Below, piece after piece: positions 23,223-35,365 of a stretch of 64,000 bases of DNA; within the stretch, counting starts at the first letter, position 1, and every line of letters begins with the position of its first letter. Source of the DNA: Hevea brasiliensis (lineage: Eukaryota; Streptophyta; Magnoliopsida; Malpighiales; Euphorbiaceae); assembly GCF_030052815.1 (NCBI RefSeq), contig NC_079505.1, forward strand, positions 29,078,992 through 29,142,991. Reading direction: 5' to 3'. Below the pieces are notes generated by a model. It was not told the origin of the DNA. It did not search any database and saw nothing but the letters and a program-made list of their open reading frames with translations. Made by a program: the position numbers and the translations under genes.

Positions 23223-23242
23223 ATGACATCATATGATGTCAT
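23223..23242. promoter_or_regulatory. Perfect 20-bp palindrome in U3 of D
   Basis: ATGACATCAT meets ATGATGTCAT without a spacer. It corresponds to 302-324 in A and lies at the same relative place, just before a CCAATC sequence. Confidence 0.5.
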
Positions 23243-25337
23243 TTAAATTTCCTCCACCAATCACAATTTATTAAACTCATTAAAAGAGATAAAAGAGACC
23301 AAAAAATTGAAAAACTAATCTGCATCTTCAACCTTTGTGCAGCCAAAAACGTTGAGAGAGAGAGAGAGAAGAGATTCCACCATTTTCAAGCTTAAAAGCT
23401 TGAATTTCCTCTCCATTTGTTCACCAAAATTGCCAAGTCCCTTCATAAAAATTTGATCTTTCACCTAGAAAAAACTATTGGCAGCCAAAGAAGAAGAGAT
23501 TAGGCAGGTTTAATCAAGGTTAAGTGAAGCTCAAAAAGGTTAGTGCACTAAACAATTTCTTTTCTTTCTTTAATCTTGTAAGCATGCTAAATCTAATAAA
23601 AATTGTGTGAAATTAAAAGAAAAACTTGAGTAAATGAAATCTCTAAATTTGGAAGCCATGAGAAATTTTAAGAATTGTTGGTTTTTGATGAAATTAAGTG
23701 GCTTAATTATGTTATTCATGAGTATAGATGATGGATAAAGTGATTTGGTATGAGTTTGGTGTGTGTATGCCATGAATTGAAATTTGGAGTTAGGGTTTGA
23801 GCATGGAATTGAGACTTTGATCATGTGATGATGAAAATACGTTTTAATGGTCAATTAGTGACCATTTAGTTCTGTTTAAATCAAAAATGAAGTGTGTTGA
23901 GTAGTGGAATTTAGGTTTGGTGTGGCTGCCCATGGTGACCTGTAGAATTGGACATGAGTCCAGCAGGTTTGGGCAGCAATAACTTGAATTATAGAGGTCC
24001 AATTGGTGCAAGGACAATTGTACATGAAACTAGACACATAATGGCACAACTTTGGTGAAGAAACCATGCCCATAAAACCAAACCAAGTGGACCAAAAGCT
24101 TACCCTAATCCGGGTGACCTGCAGTCTGTTTCTGCAGAATTACCAAATGAACAGTGTTTGGTCATTTGGCGATAACTCAGTGTAGAATAGTCCAATTAAC
24201 CTAAAATTTTACCACCAACAAGCTGAGATATAGACCAACAACTTTCATGAAGAAACCTAACCCAAATTATGACCAGAACATATTCAAAAGGTGAGTTGCA
24301 GTCACTGTTCATTGCACTGTAGATATGGTCAGTCCAGAAATTCTGGACAGAATTTCAATCCGGCCAGTTGTGGTTTTTGGACCATAACTTGAGCTACAAA
24401 ACTCCAAATGGAGTGATTCAAAAAAAGAAATGTAACTAGACAAAATAAGAAACAACTTTCATGTTGATCAGTTTGCCAAATTCCCACTACAAAATTGACC
24501 AATGGAACAGTAAAGACAAAGCATGAAAACTGAAAATTCTGCCCAATTAACATTAAGCTTGGAAATGGTATTGACAACCAATACCAACAAATTTTGAATG
24601 CAAAATGTGGTATCTTGGAGAACTTAGGTTCAATAAATTTGTTATGTATTAAAAAGTCAACAATTTGAGTGAATAGTAATGTGAATAGTAATACAAAGAC
24701 ACAAAGTGTAGTAACTAAATTGGTAGAGGAAATTAAGGTATGAAATTTGGAATCCATGAAACATTCATGGATTACTTGGAATAGAAATAGTAATTTACCT
24801 AAATGACTTAATAAACATTTAAGTTATGTGAGTATATGATTAAGATTTGTATTCCCCTTACTAGTAGGTCTAATAAAACATAAGTAATACCACTTGAATA
24901 TGAAATGAAATTAAACTAGATGGATTGTTGAGTATAAATGGGATGAGGTTTACATTAGGATTTATGTTTCCATTACAAATAAGATAATAACACCTTGTAT
25001 AAGTTATGAATTCATATAAATATTGTAATGAATAAATGAATCACATGAAAATATAAATTGAACATTAGTTTTCTTTATAAGAGAAAGGAAGAATGTTTTG
25101 AGTACAATGGTACATGAACACCATTGTTGTGAATTGTGAGCAATATGAATGATGTAAGGAATATATGAATATTATGATGAATGTAGAAATTATGGAATTT
25201 GTCATGAAATAATGAAGTCATAAAGCACAATATATTAATATTTAATGATATTATGTGCCCTTGTATTGCCTAGACATATGTGTCAGATTAGATAGATTGG
25301 CATGCCAATAGGGTATTGTTTTAGCAGTACTGCGAAA

Positions 25338-25440
25338 GGCTTTATGCCCATATTCATGGCTTTATGCCCGTATTCATGGCTTTATGCCAACATTCATGGC
25401 TTTTATGCCCGATTGTGCTATCATGGCTTTTTAGCCATAC
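25338..25440 (+). repeat. 20-bp tandem repeat in D
   Basis: Three units beginning GGCTTTATGCC (25338, 25358, 25378) plus degenerate ends. They grow out of the CATGGCTT..GCC motif that is present once or twice in the LTRs of A, F and I. Confidence 0.7.
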
Positions 25441-26022
25441 TGACTGCATACGTGGTTGACGTTCTGCGTCCCATGGTATGACGGCCCGAGGCAATCATGG
25501 TGTCCAGTACAACGACCCGTTATCCAGTTTAGTCAGCCTGTCATAGGTTACTTGGGCAGTGAAATTTGTTGAAATAAGTTAAGAATATTAGCAATTAAAA
25601 ATATTAGAAATTAAATAAAATAAATGAGTAAGATGACCTAAAATAAATTAGAATAGTTATTTATTAGAAAGAATCGAAATGAACTGGACCGATATTAAAA
25701 TTTACTTATTATGAGATAATCTGAGACAGCGTAGCAAGTATTGAGAAAATGCTAAAAGATTAGCAAAGAAAATTATAACATAAATAAATATTGCAAATGT
25801 GACTTATATAATAATATAAGCATAAACTTATTATTTTTAGATCATTTTTCTTTGCACATTATTACTGTACATTGGCGAAATAAACACTTTCAAAGAAGAC
25901 TAAATTAGGATAAAATATGTTAAATTTTAGAAACCGCATGTGAAGTATAAATAAATCTTAATTATCCGAATTTTATTTCTATCTTTATTTGTATATTATT
26001 TTTTATATATATTATTGCACCA

Positions 26023-26065
26023 CTAGGCAGCAATGCTTAGCGCGATGGAATTGTTTCCTTCGCGC
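26023..26065 (+). promoter_or_regulatory. Paired hairpin in D
   Basis: CTAGGCA pairs with TGCTTAG (one weak pair), then GCGCGA pairs perfectly with TCGCGC (26040-26065). AGGTA follows. The second stem differs in sequence from A but keeps pairing. Confidence 0.55.
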
Positions 26066-26766
26066 AGGTACTAAAGCTAGAACCCAATGGACAATTGACT
26101 GGGAATTTTGGGAGTTCTGATCTGCAGAAGTGTCTGAAGTATTCAAGGTTGTCACCTCCTCAACAATACATGTAGATAGGGCCCATATAGATCGTATTTT
26201 ATATTTTGTATAAAATGCTTAGATATTGTATTGTAATGTATATTATGAACAGGTAATTAATAGGAATGCGATGTAAATTAATAAATTAGCTTTTTCATAT
26301 GTAATTAATTTATATATCATGTAAATTATGAAATTTTGTAATTATTTTGTAAATTATGTAAATTAAGGAAATTTGAAAATTTTGCTTATGTAATTTGAGA
26401 ATGTTTACATATGAATTGAGTATGAATGGAAATGTATGGAAATGATTATGAAATTGAAATGTATGGATGAGATTTGAAATATGAGAAAATTATGAGAATG
26501 ATTGATGAGATAATTATGATTAGCATGGATAAGATTTTATTTTGAAAATATTGTTGAATTTCAAACAGGTGAATATTGAAATATACCAAACGATAATAAA
26601 ATAGGGGAAACTCCGCTGGTTTCTCTATCGAAAAATAATTGATATTAAATTAGACAAATTCAAAATTATTAAAAAAATAAAGTAAGATAAGTTAGGGTGC
26701 TCCGGCACCGATTGTAGCACGCCTCGCTTGGCTACACTATAGTCGGGTGAGGGGTGTTACACTTTT

Positions 26767-27718
26767 TGCCAGTCCGAATGGACTATAGCCTGGAAAGATT
26801 GGCCAGATTGTACATATATGAAATTGTAAAATTGCATGGAGTGTCAGTATCGATTGTATCTAACAGAGATCCTAGGCTCGCTTCTAGATTTTGGGGTAGT
26901 CCTCAGAGATCCCTAAGAACTAGATTGAACTTCAGCACAGCATTCCACCCACAGATAGATGGTCAGTCTAAGAGGGTAATTCAGATATTGGAGAATATGC
27001 TACTGGCTTGTGTGATTGAGTTTGAAGGTAGTTGGGATACACACTTGCCTTTGATTGAGTTCGCTTATAACAACAACTACCAATCAAGCATTGGGATGCC
27101 TCTATATGAAGCTTTGTATAGCAGAAAGTGCAGAACTCCCCTATGTTGGGATGAAGTAGGTGAAAGGAAGATGATTGGGCCAGAAATTGTTCAGCAGACA
27201 GAGGAAAAGATCAAATTGATCAGAGATAGACTCAAGGCTGCGTCAGACCATCAGAAGTCTTATGTTGATCTGAAGAGAAGAGATATTGAATATGCAGTGG
27301 GTGATAAAGTATTCCTCAAAGTTTCTCCTTGGAAGAGGATTATGAGATTTGGCAGAAAGGGGAAACTGAGTCCTCGTTTCATCGGACCATATGAGGTTCT
27401 GGAAAGAGTGGGTCCTTTGGCATATCGGTTGGCATTACCTCCGGAGTTAGCAAGGATACACAGTGTCTTCCATGTGTCCATGTTAAGGAGGTATAGATCT
27501 GACCTATCTCATGTACTATCAGTTGAAAAGATTGAGGTAAATCCAGACCTCTCCTATGAGGAAGAACCCATAGAAATTCTGGCATATGAGGTGAAGCAGT
27601 TGAGGAACAAACAGATACACCTCGTTAAAGTGCTGTGGAACCATCATTCAGGCTAGGAAGCTATTTGGGAACGTGAAGAGGATATGAGGAGATAGCACCC
27701 ACAGCTGTTCAGAAACTA
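26767..27718 (+). pseudogene. pol: Second integrase of C: core, GPY/F module and chromodomain
   Basis: Open for 300 codons to 27656. Continues the core: [16 protein letters not shown] (second D), HPQIDGQSKRVIQ with the catalytic glutamate changed to lysine, then directly ILENMLLACV, so there is no intron at the site used in the first piece. Then [36 protein letters not shown] and the chromodomain (IEILAYEVKQLRNKQ, LVKVLWNHH). TAG at 27654, one more stop, then the pol end at about 27716. Lysine at the active site means no strand transfer even if translated. Confidence 0.88.
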
Positions 27719-27752
27719 ATGCCAGGTAAAATTTCGAGACGAAATTTATTTT

Positions 27753-27766
27753 AAAGGGGGGAGAAT
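27753..27766 (+). other. Polypurine tract of element C
   Basis: AAAGGGGGGAGAAT directly precedes the TG of the 3' LTR. Confidence 0.88.
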
Positions 27767-30037
27767 TGTAACACCCCTAAGTTTGGTAGTGCATTTTACT
27801 ATTCCAGTGATAAGTGTTGTCTGGACAGCTAGGATGCCTAGAACTACACTTCTATATGAGTGAGGAGACATAAAATAATGAAATACAAGAAAAGAAAATA
27901 CAAGAAAAACAAAGGAAAAATAATAGCAAAGAAATGTAACCAAGTTAAGCGAGCCGAGAACCCTAGCGATGGGTGACCGCACTGGGAAGTTGCGGCATGG
28001 ACCGTTGACTAGCCCTGGACCGCGAGGAACCCTATAAAATATTTTTAGGATTTAAATAGACCCCTATTGAAGTATAAATACCATTAAAAATATCAAAGAA
28101 AAATTAATTAATTAGTACAAAGAAAAGTGAGAAATCGAAAAATGGATAAAACCGGTGTTACCAAAAAATCGGGAGTGCAACCCAAACAGGGGCATTGTGG
28201 TCATTTGACATCCCCAGTTGTCTTTTGACCTAAATTTCCATTGAAAATACATGATATTACACTTGGAAAATATAATGAAAAATTAAATTAAGGGTACCTA
28301 ATGTAAATAGCAAAAATGGGGTTCAAATTAGGTAATTAACACTTTTAACTTATTAAATCATTAAATATTGATGAGTGGAGCACTTTGGGGATTAAATTAA
28401 CCTTATGTGGGCAGGTGTAAACCCACTAACACCTTCATCTTCTTCATTCAAACACCATGGCCGAAATGAAAAGCTTGAGAGTCTTCCATGGCCGAAATTG
28501 ATGAAGCTTCCTAATCTCCTCCATTCTCACCTCCAACCACCAAAGTTTCTTCACTAAAGAAGTAGATACTAAATTTAAGAGAGTTTGGTGAAGATTTAAC
28601 AAGCCTCATCAATAGGTAAGTTGGTGTTTTTTATTATTGTTTAATTAAAGTTTGTAAGGATGTTATGGGTGTTTGATTTATGGAGAGATTTTTGAGGTTT
28701 GATGTTTAAAGGGGGATGTGTACTTTTGGCCCATGGAAACTCCTTGAAGACAGTTTATTTTTGCTTGTAAATGGTGGATTAAAGGATTGATTAAATGTTT
28801 ATGTGTGTAGGAAATTATTTGGGTGATGTATACTTAGTATATGTGAATGTGTATTGAAATTTGAATGCTTGGAAATTATGGGAATGTAATGCATAATCGG
28901 CAGCCTGGTTTGGTGAACCATAAGGGTGTTATTTCATGTTTGGATTATGGAATATTAATGTTGAATTGTGTTAGTTGTTATGGTAGTTTGGGTATATGTA
29001 TGATGGTGTGAAGTTGGACATGTAAATGAGCATGAATAGGTAGTTAAATTATTGTAATTGAATTTGACAAATTCTGCACTTCGTGGTGTATGTTGAATGT
29101 GATTGTAAGCTACCAAAATGATCAACAATATGTGGTAAAATATGTTTAGGTTATGGTACAAACCAGATTGGGTAAGAATGTGTGAATTGGTAAATGCTAA
29201 AAGTGATCTTTGATGAGTAATAAAGGAAGTGCAATAGGGCAGTATGTATTTTGGCCTAGAACCTTAAGAGTGTAGCTCCAATTGGTATGATACCAATTGG
29301 AGGTGAAACTAGGCACAAAATGTGCCAACTTTCATGAAGGAAGCTTGCCAAAATTCTGCTTGCAAGATAGCTTGAAAAATGACCAAATCCGGATTTAGTG
29401 CAAATAAGGCCTGAAAATTGACCATTTGGGCAGCAGTTAGTGTTTTGGCTATAACTCACTCAAAACAGGTCCAATTGACCTGAAATTTTGACCATGAATA
29501 ATTAAGACCTATATCTACAAGTCTTATGAAGACACCAAAGCCCATAAATGACCATAAGCAAGTCAAACAGCTTGCACAAGTTCGGATCCAAAAACTGGCC
29601 GAACCAAAATTGACCTAAAATGACCTAAAGTGACCAATTTTGATGCATTTTGACCAGCAATTGTAAAATGATCAAAATGACCTGAAATTTTATCCCGTGT
29701 GCAATAAGACATAGATCTACAAGTTTCTAGTTTTGACCGAAACCCGAAAACCTAGGGAACTAGGTCGTCCGGCTAGGTCAAACTAGTATCCCGGAATCTA
29801 GCAAATTGCAAGAAAATGCAAGATGCATGGAAATGAATTTGGTAACATGTACCAACCCTAAAAGACTATCGAATGTGACATATTAGTAACATTAAAACCT
29901 AATTTACCTAGAATGCATCGAGGGTCAACATATTAGGTTGACTAAGCAAATAATAGAATTCAGTGAATTAATTATCCAGCATTATCGTTAGAGACAGTTT
30001 AAATGAGTACTGAAACACTTCAAATTGTGTTTCTCAG

Positions 30038-30100
30038 TTAGCAAAGAGTCAGGGAAAGGGAAGGAAACACTGAGTCAAGACCAAGAGACAGTTATCAGAG
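30038..30100 (+). other. Putative internal exon in C 3' LTR
   Basis: 63 nt copy of 19040-19102, with acceptor-like TTTCTCAG and donor-like AG|GTTTGTGC unchanged. Confidence 0.45.
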
Positions 30101-31054
30101 GTTTGTGCACAACTAGTTTTTAACTGATTTTATTCTGAATATTTCATATGATTAAATGACATATTTTTCTTATGTATTATGTTCAGCAAGCATTGGATTT
30201 AATTCAATGATTATTGAAATTGTTATAGTATGTATGAATTTAGCTTTGTGAAATGGTATTTCCACAAGTATTAAGCATTGTTATGGATTGAATAAATTAT
30301 GTTTTGGAAAATTGTGATAGAATATATTTTGAATTGTGATGGTAATTTTCATAAAAAAAATGCAAATTTATGATTTGAATTGTGATGAGCATAAAAATTA
30401 TTGGATATTGGAATTGACTTTGAATCGAATTATATTGTGATTTATGCTCACTAAAAGGATTGTGATATTGTTTTATATCTCACTATAGATTCTTAACTAG
30501 GTTATTACTCGTCTCTCTCATTTGTTGAGAAGACAATGGAGTTAGTTGTGTTTTGATTACCATGGTACGTGCACAGGCTTAGATTTTCCTCTGATTTGAG
30601 GTTAGATCTAAGTTTTTTTTTATCGTTATGGCCCTTGCGGAAGATTCATTATTGTGATGGTACTGTGCACGATGATTCGACCTCCCCGACCATAAGGAGT
30701 TAGAATCACATCGAATATGGCCCTTTCGGATTAGTCTTGCATAGTTAGTGAGATAAAGAATGATTTTTGAGATATAGCATGGTTTTTGAGATACAGAATG
30801 GCTTTTAAATGGTAAAGAATTGTGATTTCAATTATGATTTATGTATAATTGATTTTGTTGGAATTACCTAAATGGTTAGTTATGATTTGATAAATTGAAT
30901 TTCATGATCAAAGTCATTTTATACAAATGATTCACATTATTGGCAATGAATATTTTGAGTTTTGGAATTTGATGAGTATTCAGATTTCCAAATTATTTAC
31001 TGTAAATTTTGTCAATGTATATTGTACTATGTTTTAAATTATAGTTGTGCACCA

Positions 31055-31093
31055 CTGAGTCCACCACTCAGCGATAGCTTTGTATGCTGTCGC
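31055..31093 (+). promoter_or_regulatory. Paired hairpin in C 3' LTR
   Basis: CTGAG with CTCAG, then GCGATAGC with GCTGTCGC, followed directly by AGGTAAG. Confidence 0.55.
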
Positions 31094-31688
31094 AGGTAAG
31101 AAGAGCATAGAGCAGTGAGTAAGTTTCTTTGAAGACACATTCAGATCAGCTTCAGGTATATCATAGGTATACCCATGTACATAGGTTTTGATGTATGCAT
31201 GTAATAATATGTATGTAAATTATTTGAGCAGTTGTATAAAAACTCTTGTAAAATATTTTGGTATGTAATTAAATGTAAATTATTGTAAATGTAAGTTTGG
31301 GATTTCATTTATCTGAATAGTTTTGTAATATTAATTTTGAGTCTTGTAATCAATGAAATGTTTCTTTTATGAGGAGATTGATTTGAGTATTGAGATTTGA
31401 ATTATGAGTGCAAATGAAGTTATTGAAGTTGTATTTGAGAAAGCATATTGGGAGTGTGTTCTTTGCAGGTTTTGAAGAACTGTTTTCTCAAAATACAACC
31501 GGCACTTTGCCAAAATTTAAAAAAAAAAAAATTATAACACCAGATTTTAATCGATGATTTAAATTTCATGAAAATTGTTTTAAAATCCCTTGTAGTATAT
31601 TTAATGGATTATCGGTAGGCGAAGTACGGTAATTCATTAGGTATACTACAGGATCATGTTACATCGTACAGGGGAGTAGGGTGTGACA

Positions 31689-32093
31689 CAATCCATCCAT
31701 TTCTTTCATCAATTCACATTAATTCTCAGCCAAAGCATACCCATTGGCCATAATTTACCATTATAAACATCAATTGCATAGCATACTATAAAATCCTAAT
31801 TTTCACCAAAATCCTAATTTTTTCATATTTCCAATTCATGCAATTCCAAGCAACTTCAATACACTAATCATGTATACCACCTCAATCAAGCTAGAATTCA
31901 TGCTCAATTCACTTAAAACACATCAAAACCCTAATCCCCTTTGGCTGGCCGAATTTCCCTCTTCAAGATTCAGGCAAAATTTTCATGTTTTCTTAGGTAT
32001 ATTCCCCATAATTAACCCTAATTCCATGCATGGATCACTAATCAAAGCTCATAAAACTCTTACCTCTAATGGAGCTTTCAAATATTCAAAATC
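31689..32093 (-). repeat. Element E LTR, continuation right of C
   Basis: Continues the minus-strand LTR of E after the C insertion; its first five bases are the second CAATC. On the minus strand it contains ATTAGAGGTAAGAG (about 32052-32065), the donor-like motif seen at this place in other LTRs. It is cut by F at 32093. The rest lies beyond the window. Confidence 0.78.
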
Positions 32094-35000
32094 CGTAACA
32101 CCCTCACTGTAGTAATTCTGTACATTCTACTGTTCAGATGACCGGTGTCAGTCTGGACAGCTAGAACATGTGGAAAAAATATTTAGACAAAAGTGAGGAG
32201 CCATAATTAACTCAAATATTAATAAGAAAAATTTAGAAAAAATTTTAAAAATAAAATACGACCAAGTTAAATGAGCCGGCGCCCTAGCGATGCGTAACCC
32301 AGTGGGAAGTTGCGGTCTTTACAACTAGAAGCCCTAAACCGGGAGAAAATTCATGAAATAATTTTTAGGACTCTAGAGAAGAGTCATTGAGGTTTCTACG
32401 GCATTAGAATGCCAAGAAATAGCTTAGAAAAATTTTTAGATCGATACAGACAATTTTAGTCTGTTAAGCCAAACGGATGGCATTTGGTCATTTCATCTTC
32501 AGAGATGATTTTTAGCCGACTTGTTCAGTTAAGTAAATAATTATTATGGCATAAAATGTGAATAAATATTGTTAAAAATTAAATTAAAAATGAGTAGAAA
32601 AGAAAAAAAAAAGAAAAATGAAATAAAAGTCATATTTATGACATAAGCATGATGTAACTAAAGCCTCCACCCAATCACAATTTAACAAATTAACTAAAGA
32701 GATAAAAATGAAACAAAAATGAGATTAAAAACAAAAAAAGCAGCAACCTCTTCTTCCATAACAGTCGAACCAAAAGAAAGAGAGAGAAAGAGAGAGAGTC
32801 CTCCATTGATGCACTCATCAAAGCTCTAAAACCTAGCCAACTACACCTAAAACCTCATAACCCCTTCATGAAAAATTGATCTTACACCTTGGGCAAGTTA
32901 GAGCCAGCAGAAAGAAGAAGGAAAAAGAAGGTTTTGCAAACTTGGGAGTTAGCTCTAACAAGGTTAGTGCCTTATTTTTCTCTCTTACATCTTTATTTCT
33001 TGTTAGAACAACAAATTAAGTAATGAATTGAAAATTTTGAAGCAAACTATACATGTTAGGGTTTCTTTAAATTTTGGCAGCGATGAACTTCCATGAGTTT
33101 GATGCCTTTTGATAGACTTAAAATGATGTAGGGATGCCCCTTGATATATATAAGTGAGATAAAAACTTTAGTTGTATGTATAATGCAAGATTTGAGAAAT
33201 TGAGAACTTAGGGTTTTGAGCAAATTGAGGTTTTGCTCCTATAATGGTGTAGGAACATTTTAATGGTCAATTAGTGACCATTTGGTAAGTTTTAAACTGA
33301 ATATAAAGTTAATTGAGTCATTAAATGTTGGAAAGGGTAGGTTGTCTTATGTGTTGTAGTTTGGACTCTTGGAGTCTAGTGTGTTTGGAGAGCCTTAACT
33401 GAACTTGTGTAACTCCAATTGGTACAAGGACAATTGGAGGTGAAACTAGATACATAATTCCACAACTTTGGTGAAGGAACCCTACCCAGAAAACTAACCT
33501 AAGTGGCTCTAAAAATTGACCTAATCCGGGTGACCAATATGCTACCCCTGGAAAATGACCAAATGAATATTATTTATTCATTTAGTCATAACTCACTGTA
33601 GAAATGTCCATTTGACCTGAATTTGATATCAATGGAAAACTTAGACAATTTAGGACAACTTTAATGAAGACCATAAATCTAAATTCTGACCAGAACTAAA
33701 TGAAATTGTCCATCAAAGTCAGGATATCTAAACTGCAGAATTGATTCTGCCCAGAAATTCTAGAAAAATTGTAATCCGGCTAGTTATGGTATTTAGGTCA
33801 TAACTTGAGCTACAAAACTCCAAATGGAGTGATTCAAAAAGTGAAATGTAACTAGACACAATAAGGAACAACTTTGATGGAGAACATTTAACCAAATTCT
33901 CACTGTAGAATGGCCTAATGGAATAGTGAACTCTAGCACCCAAAAACTGAAATTTTAATTTATTATCTATTGGTTAGAAGTATGGATTGGCAACTAATGC
34001 CAACATTTTTTGGAACCAAAATGTGGTAAATTTATGTGATTAGGACTCATGTAACTATTATGCATTGAAAAGTCAATAATTTGACCTAAATAGTAAAATG
34101 AATAGTAACCTTATATGTAAAACATGAAAATTCAATCAATAACTTTGTAACGTGCCCTAGTACACCTAGTAAGATTGGTTTGGATAGGTTGGCATGCCAA
34201 TAGGGTTCAGTTAGCAGGACTGCACATAGCATCATGCCATTCTGTGATTTTATGGCTTTTAGCCATTCTGATATTATGGTGATACTTGGCCTTGTGCCCA
34301 ATATTTATTACAGCTTATTAGTTGTTCTGTTGCACACCGGGAGATACGTACATGACTAATGGTGTGATGACCCGAGGTACTTGGTATCGAGTACCAATTC
34401 ACCCGTTTATCCAGTCCAGTCATCCATTATAGGTTGCTTGGGTAACCAAAAATGCAAGTTAATAAATTTAATGAAATAATGGATATAACAAGTACCAAAT
34501 AAATAATACTACAAATAATTACAAATAATTTGTCTGCATGAGACATCGATATATACACATTGCGTGATTTTTTTCTTTTAGTTCTTTTTATTTTATTTTT
34601 GGCACCACTAAGCATTATTACTTAACGTGTTGCTTTTTGCCACGCGTAGGTTCTGGAGAGACTGACAGAGAGCCCAGTAGACCACAGACTGGGTGAGGCC
34701 GTTCACAGTTCTGCATAGTATTCGTGTCACTTCACAGACTTTAGTGCATTGGTAGGACACTAGGTCTCATTTTGGTATTTTGTACTATTTTTATTTTGTA
34801 ATTAAACTTTTATTTCCTCATGTATAGTTGAAACTCATGTAATATATTTTGGTATTAATGCAAATATTTATAAATTGTGTTTATAAATGAAAATTGAGTA
34901 TTTATTTATGATTTGTACATTATCATCATGTAAAATGAATGAATAACAAATAGAAGAATTTTGAGAAATGGTTGAGAAATATTGAGATTTTGTTGATATA

Positions 35001-35299
35001 ATGGAGTTTAAGAATGATGGGAAACGTTTTAGAAGTGTTTTTCACAGGTTCCGAAGAACTGTTTTATTCATTTTTAGCCGGTACTTTACCGTATTTTCTA
35101 TAAAATTTTTGAAACCTGAAATGAATTTATAATTTCAATAAATGACTTAAATGATTCAAATTTCACAAATTGCACTTCATAACCATAAAGAAATAAATTA
35201 AGGAAGGATAAAAATAATTGAAAAAAAAAATATGGTGTTCCAGTACACTGTGTGGCATATCTTACTATGCTACACTGTAGACGGGTAAGGGTTGTCACA
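32094..35299 (+). repeat. Element F 5' LTR, 3206 bp, type 1
   Basis: Start CGTAACACCCTC (T to C in the first base), end GGGTTGTCACA, followed by a PBS. Related to D over its first and last parts. Contains a GA microsatellite (about 32776-32800), donor-like CAAGGTTAGTGCC (32958), modules from about 33400, a CCAAT dyad near 33415 and a paired hairpin at 34608-34650. Confidence 0.92.
34608..34650 (+). promoter_or_regulatory. Paired hairpin in F LTR
   Basis: CTAAG with CTTAA (imperfect), then CGTG (34626) with CACG (34641-34644). GTAGGTT follows. More worn than in the other LTRs. Confidence 0.4.
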
Positions 35300-35304
35300 T
35301 TTAG

Positions 35305-35316
35305 TGGTATCAGAGC
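35305..35316 (+). other. Primer-binding site of element F
   Basis: TGGTATCAGAGC, 5 bp after the LTR end, as in A. Leader sequence follows to 35365, is cut by G and resumes at 38854-38919. Confidence 0.9.
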
Positions 35317-35360
35317 ACGGTTTAGGCATTTATGGGTCTAGATCGAGTCCATACCATGCA

Positions 35361-35365
35361 TTGCA
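35361..35365. repeat. Target site duplication of solo LTR G (TTGCA)
   Basis: TTGCA at 35361-35365 is repeated at 38854-38858. With G removed, the leader reads on as CATTGCATTTG, matching A at 2939-2951. Confidence 0.95.

Larger units (their letters stand above)
22688..26761 (+). mobile_element. Solo LTR D, type 1, 4074 bp
   Basis: A lone LTR from TGTAACACCCTC to GGTGTTACA with a perfect TSD and no interior, the product of recombination between the two LTRs of an element. Its first ~250 bp match the F LTR, but it is about 870 bp longer, with extra AT-rich sequence around 24780-25250 and 25560-26000 and a 20-bp tandem repeat (25338-25440). A GA microsatellite lies near 23355, a palindrome at 23223-23242 and a paired hairpin at 26023-26065. 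No gene in it. Confidence 0.95.
16728..31688 (+). mobile_element. Element C: rearranged non-autonomous chromovirus, type 2 LTRs
   Basis: Complete insertion with TSD CAATC. Two LTRs of 4003 and 3922 bp surround only about 3 kb of interior once solo LTR D is removed. The interior has a PBS, a shortened gag with a zinc knuckle, a protease scrap, no RT or RNase H, a first integrase piece with an intron, then a second integrase core to chromodomain, and a polypurine tract. H has the same order, so this is a multiplied family, not one damaged copy. It would need RT and integrase from elsewhere (inference). Confidence 0.93.
27767..31688 (+). repeat. Element C 3' LTR, 3922 bp
   Basis: From TGTAACACCCC to GGTGTGACA. 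Compared with the 5' LTR it lacks about 22 bp near 28556 and one 35-bp unit near 30680, and differs by many single transitions. It keeps donor-like ATAGGTAAGTTGG, the exon candidate at 30038-30100 and the paired hairpin at 31055-31093. Confidence 0.95.

Noticed and set aside
32776..32800. GA microsatellite as a regulatory GAGA element
   Set aside because: Simple repeats lie in the same leader region of several LTRs (also about 23355) but length and purity vary; no evidence beyond composition.
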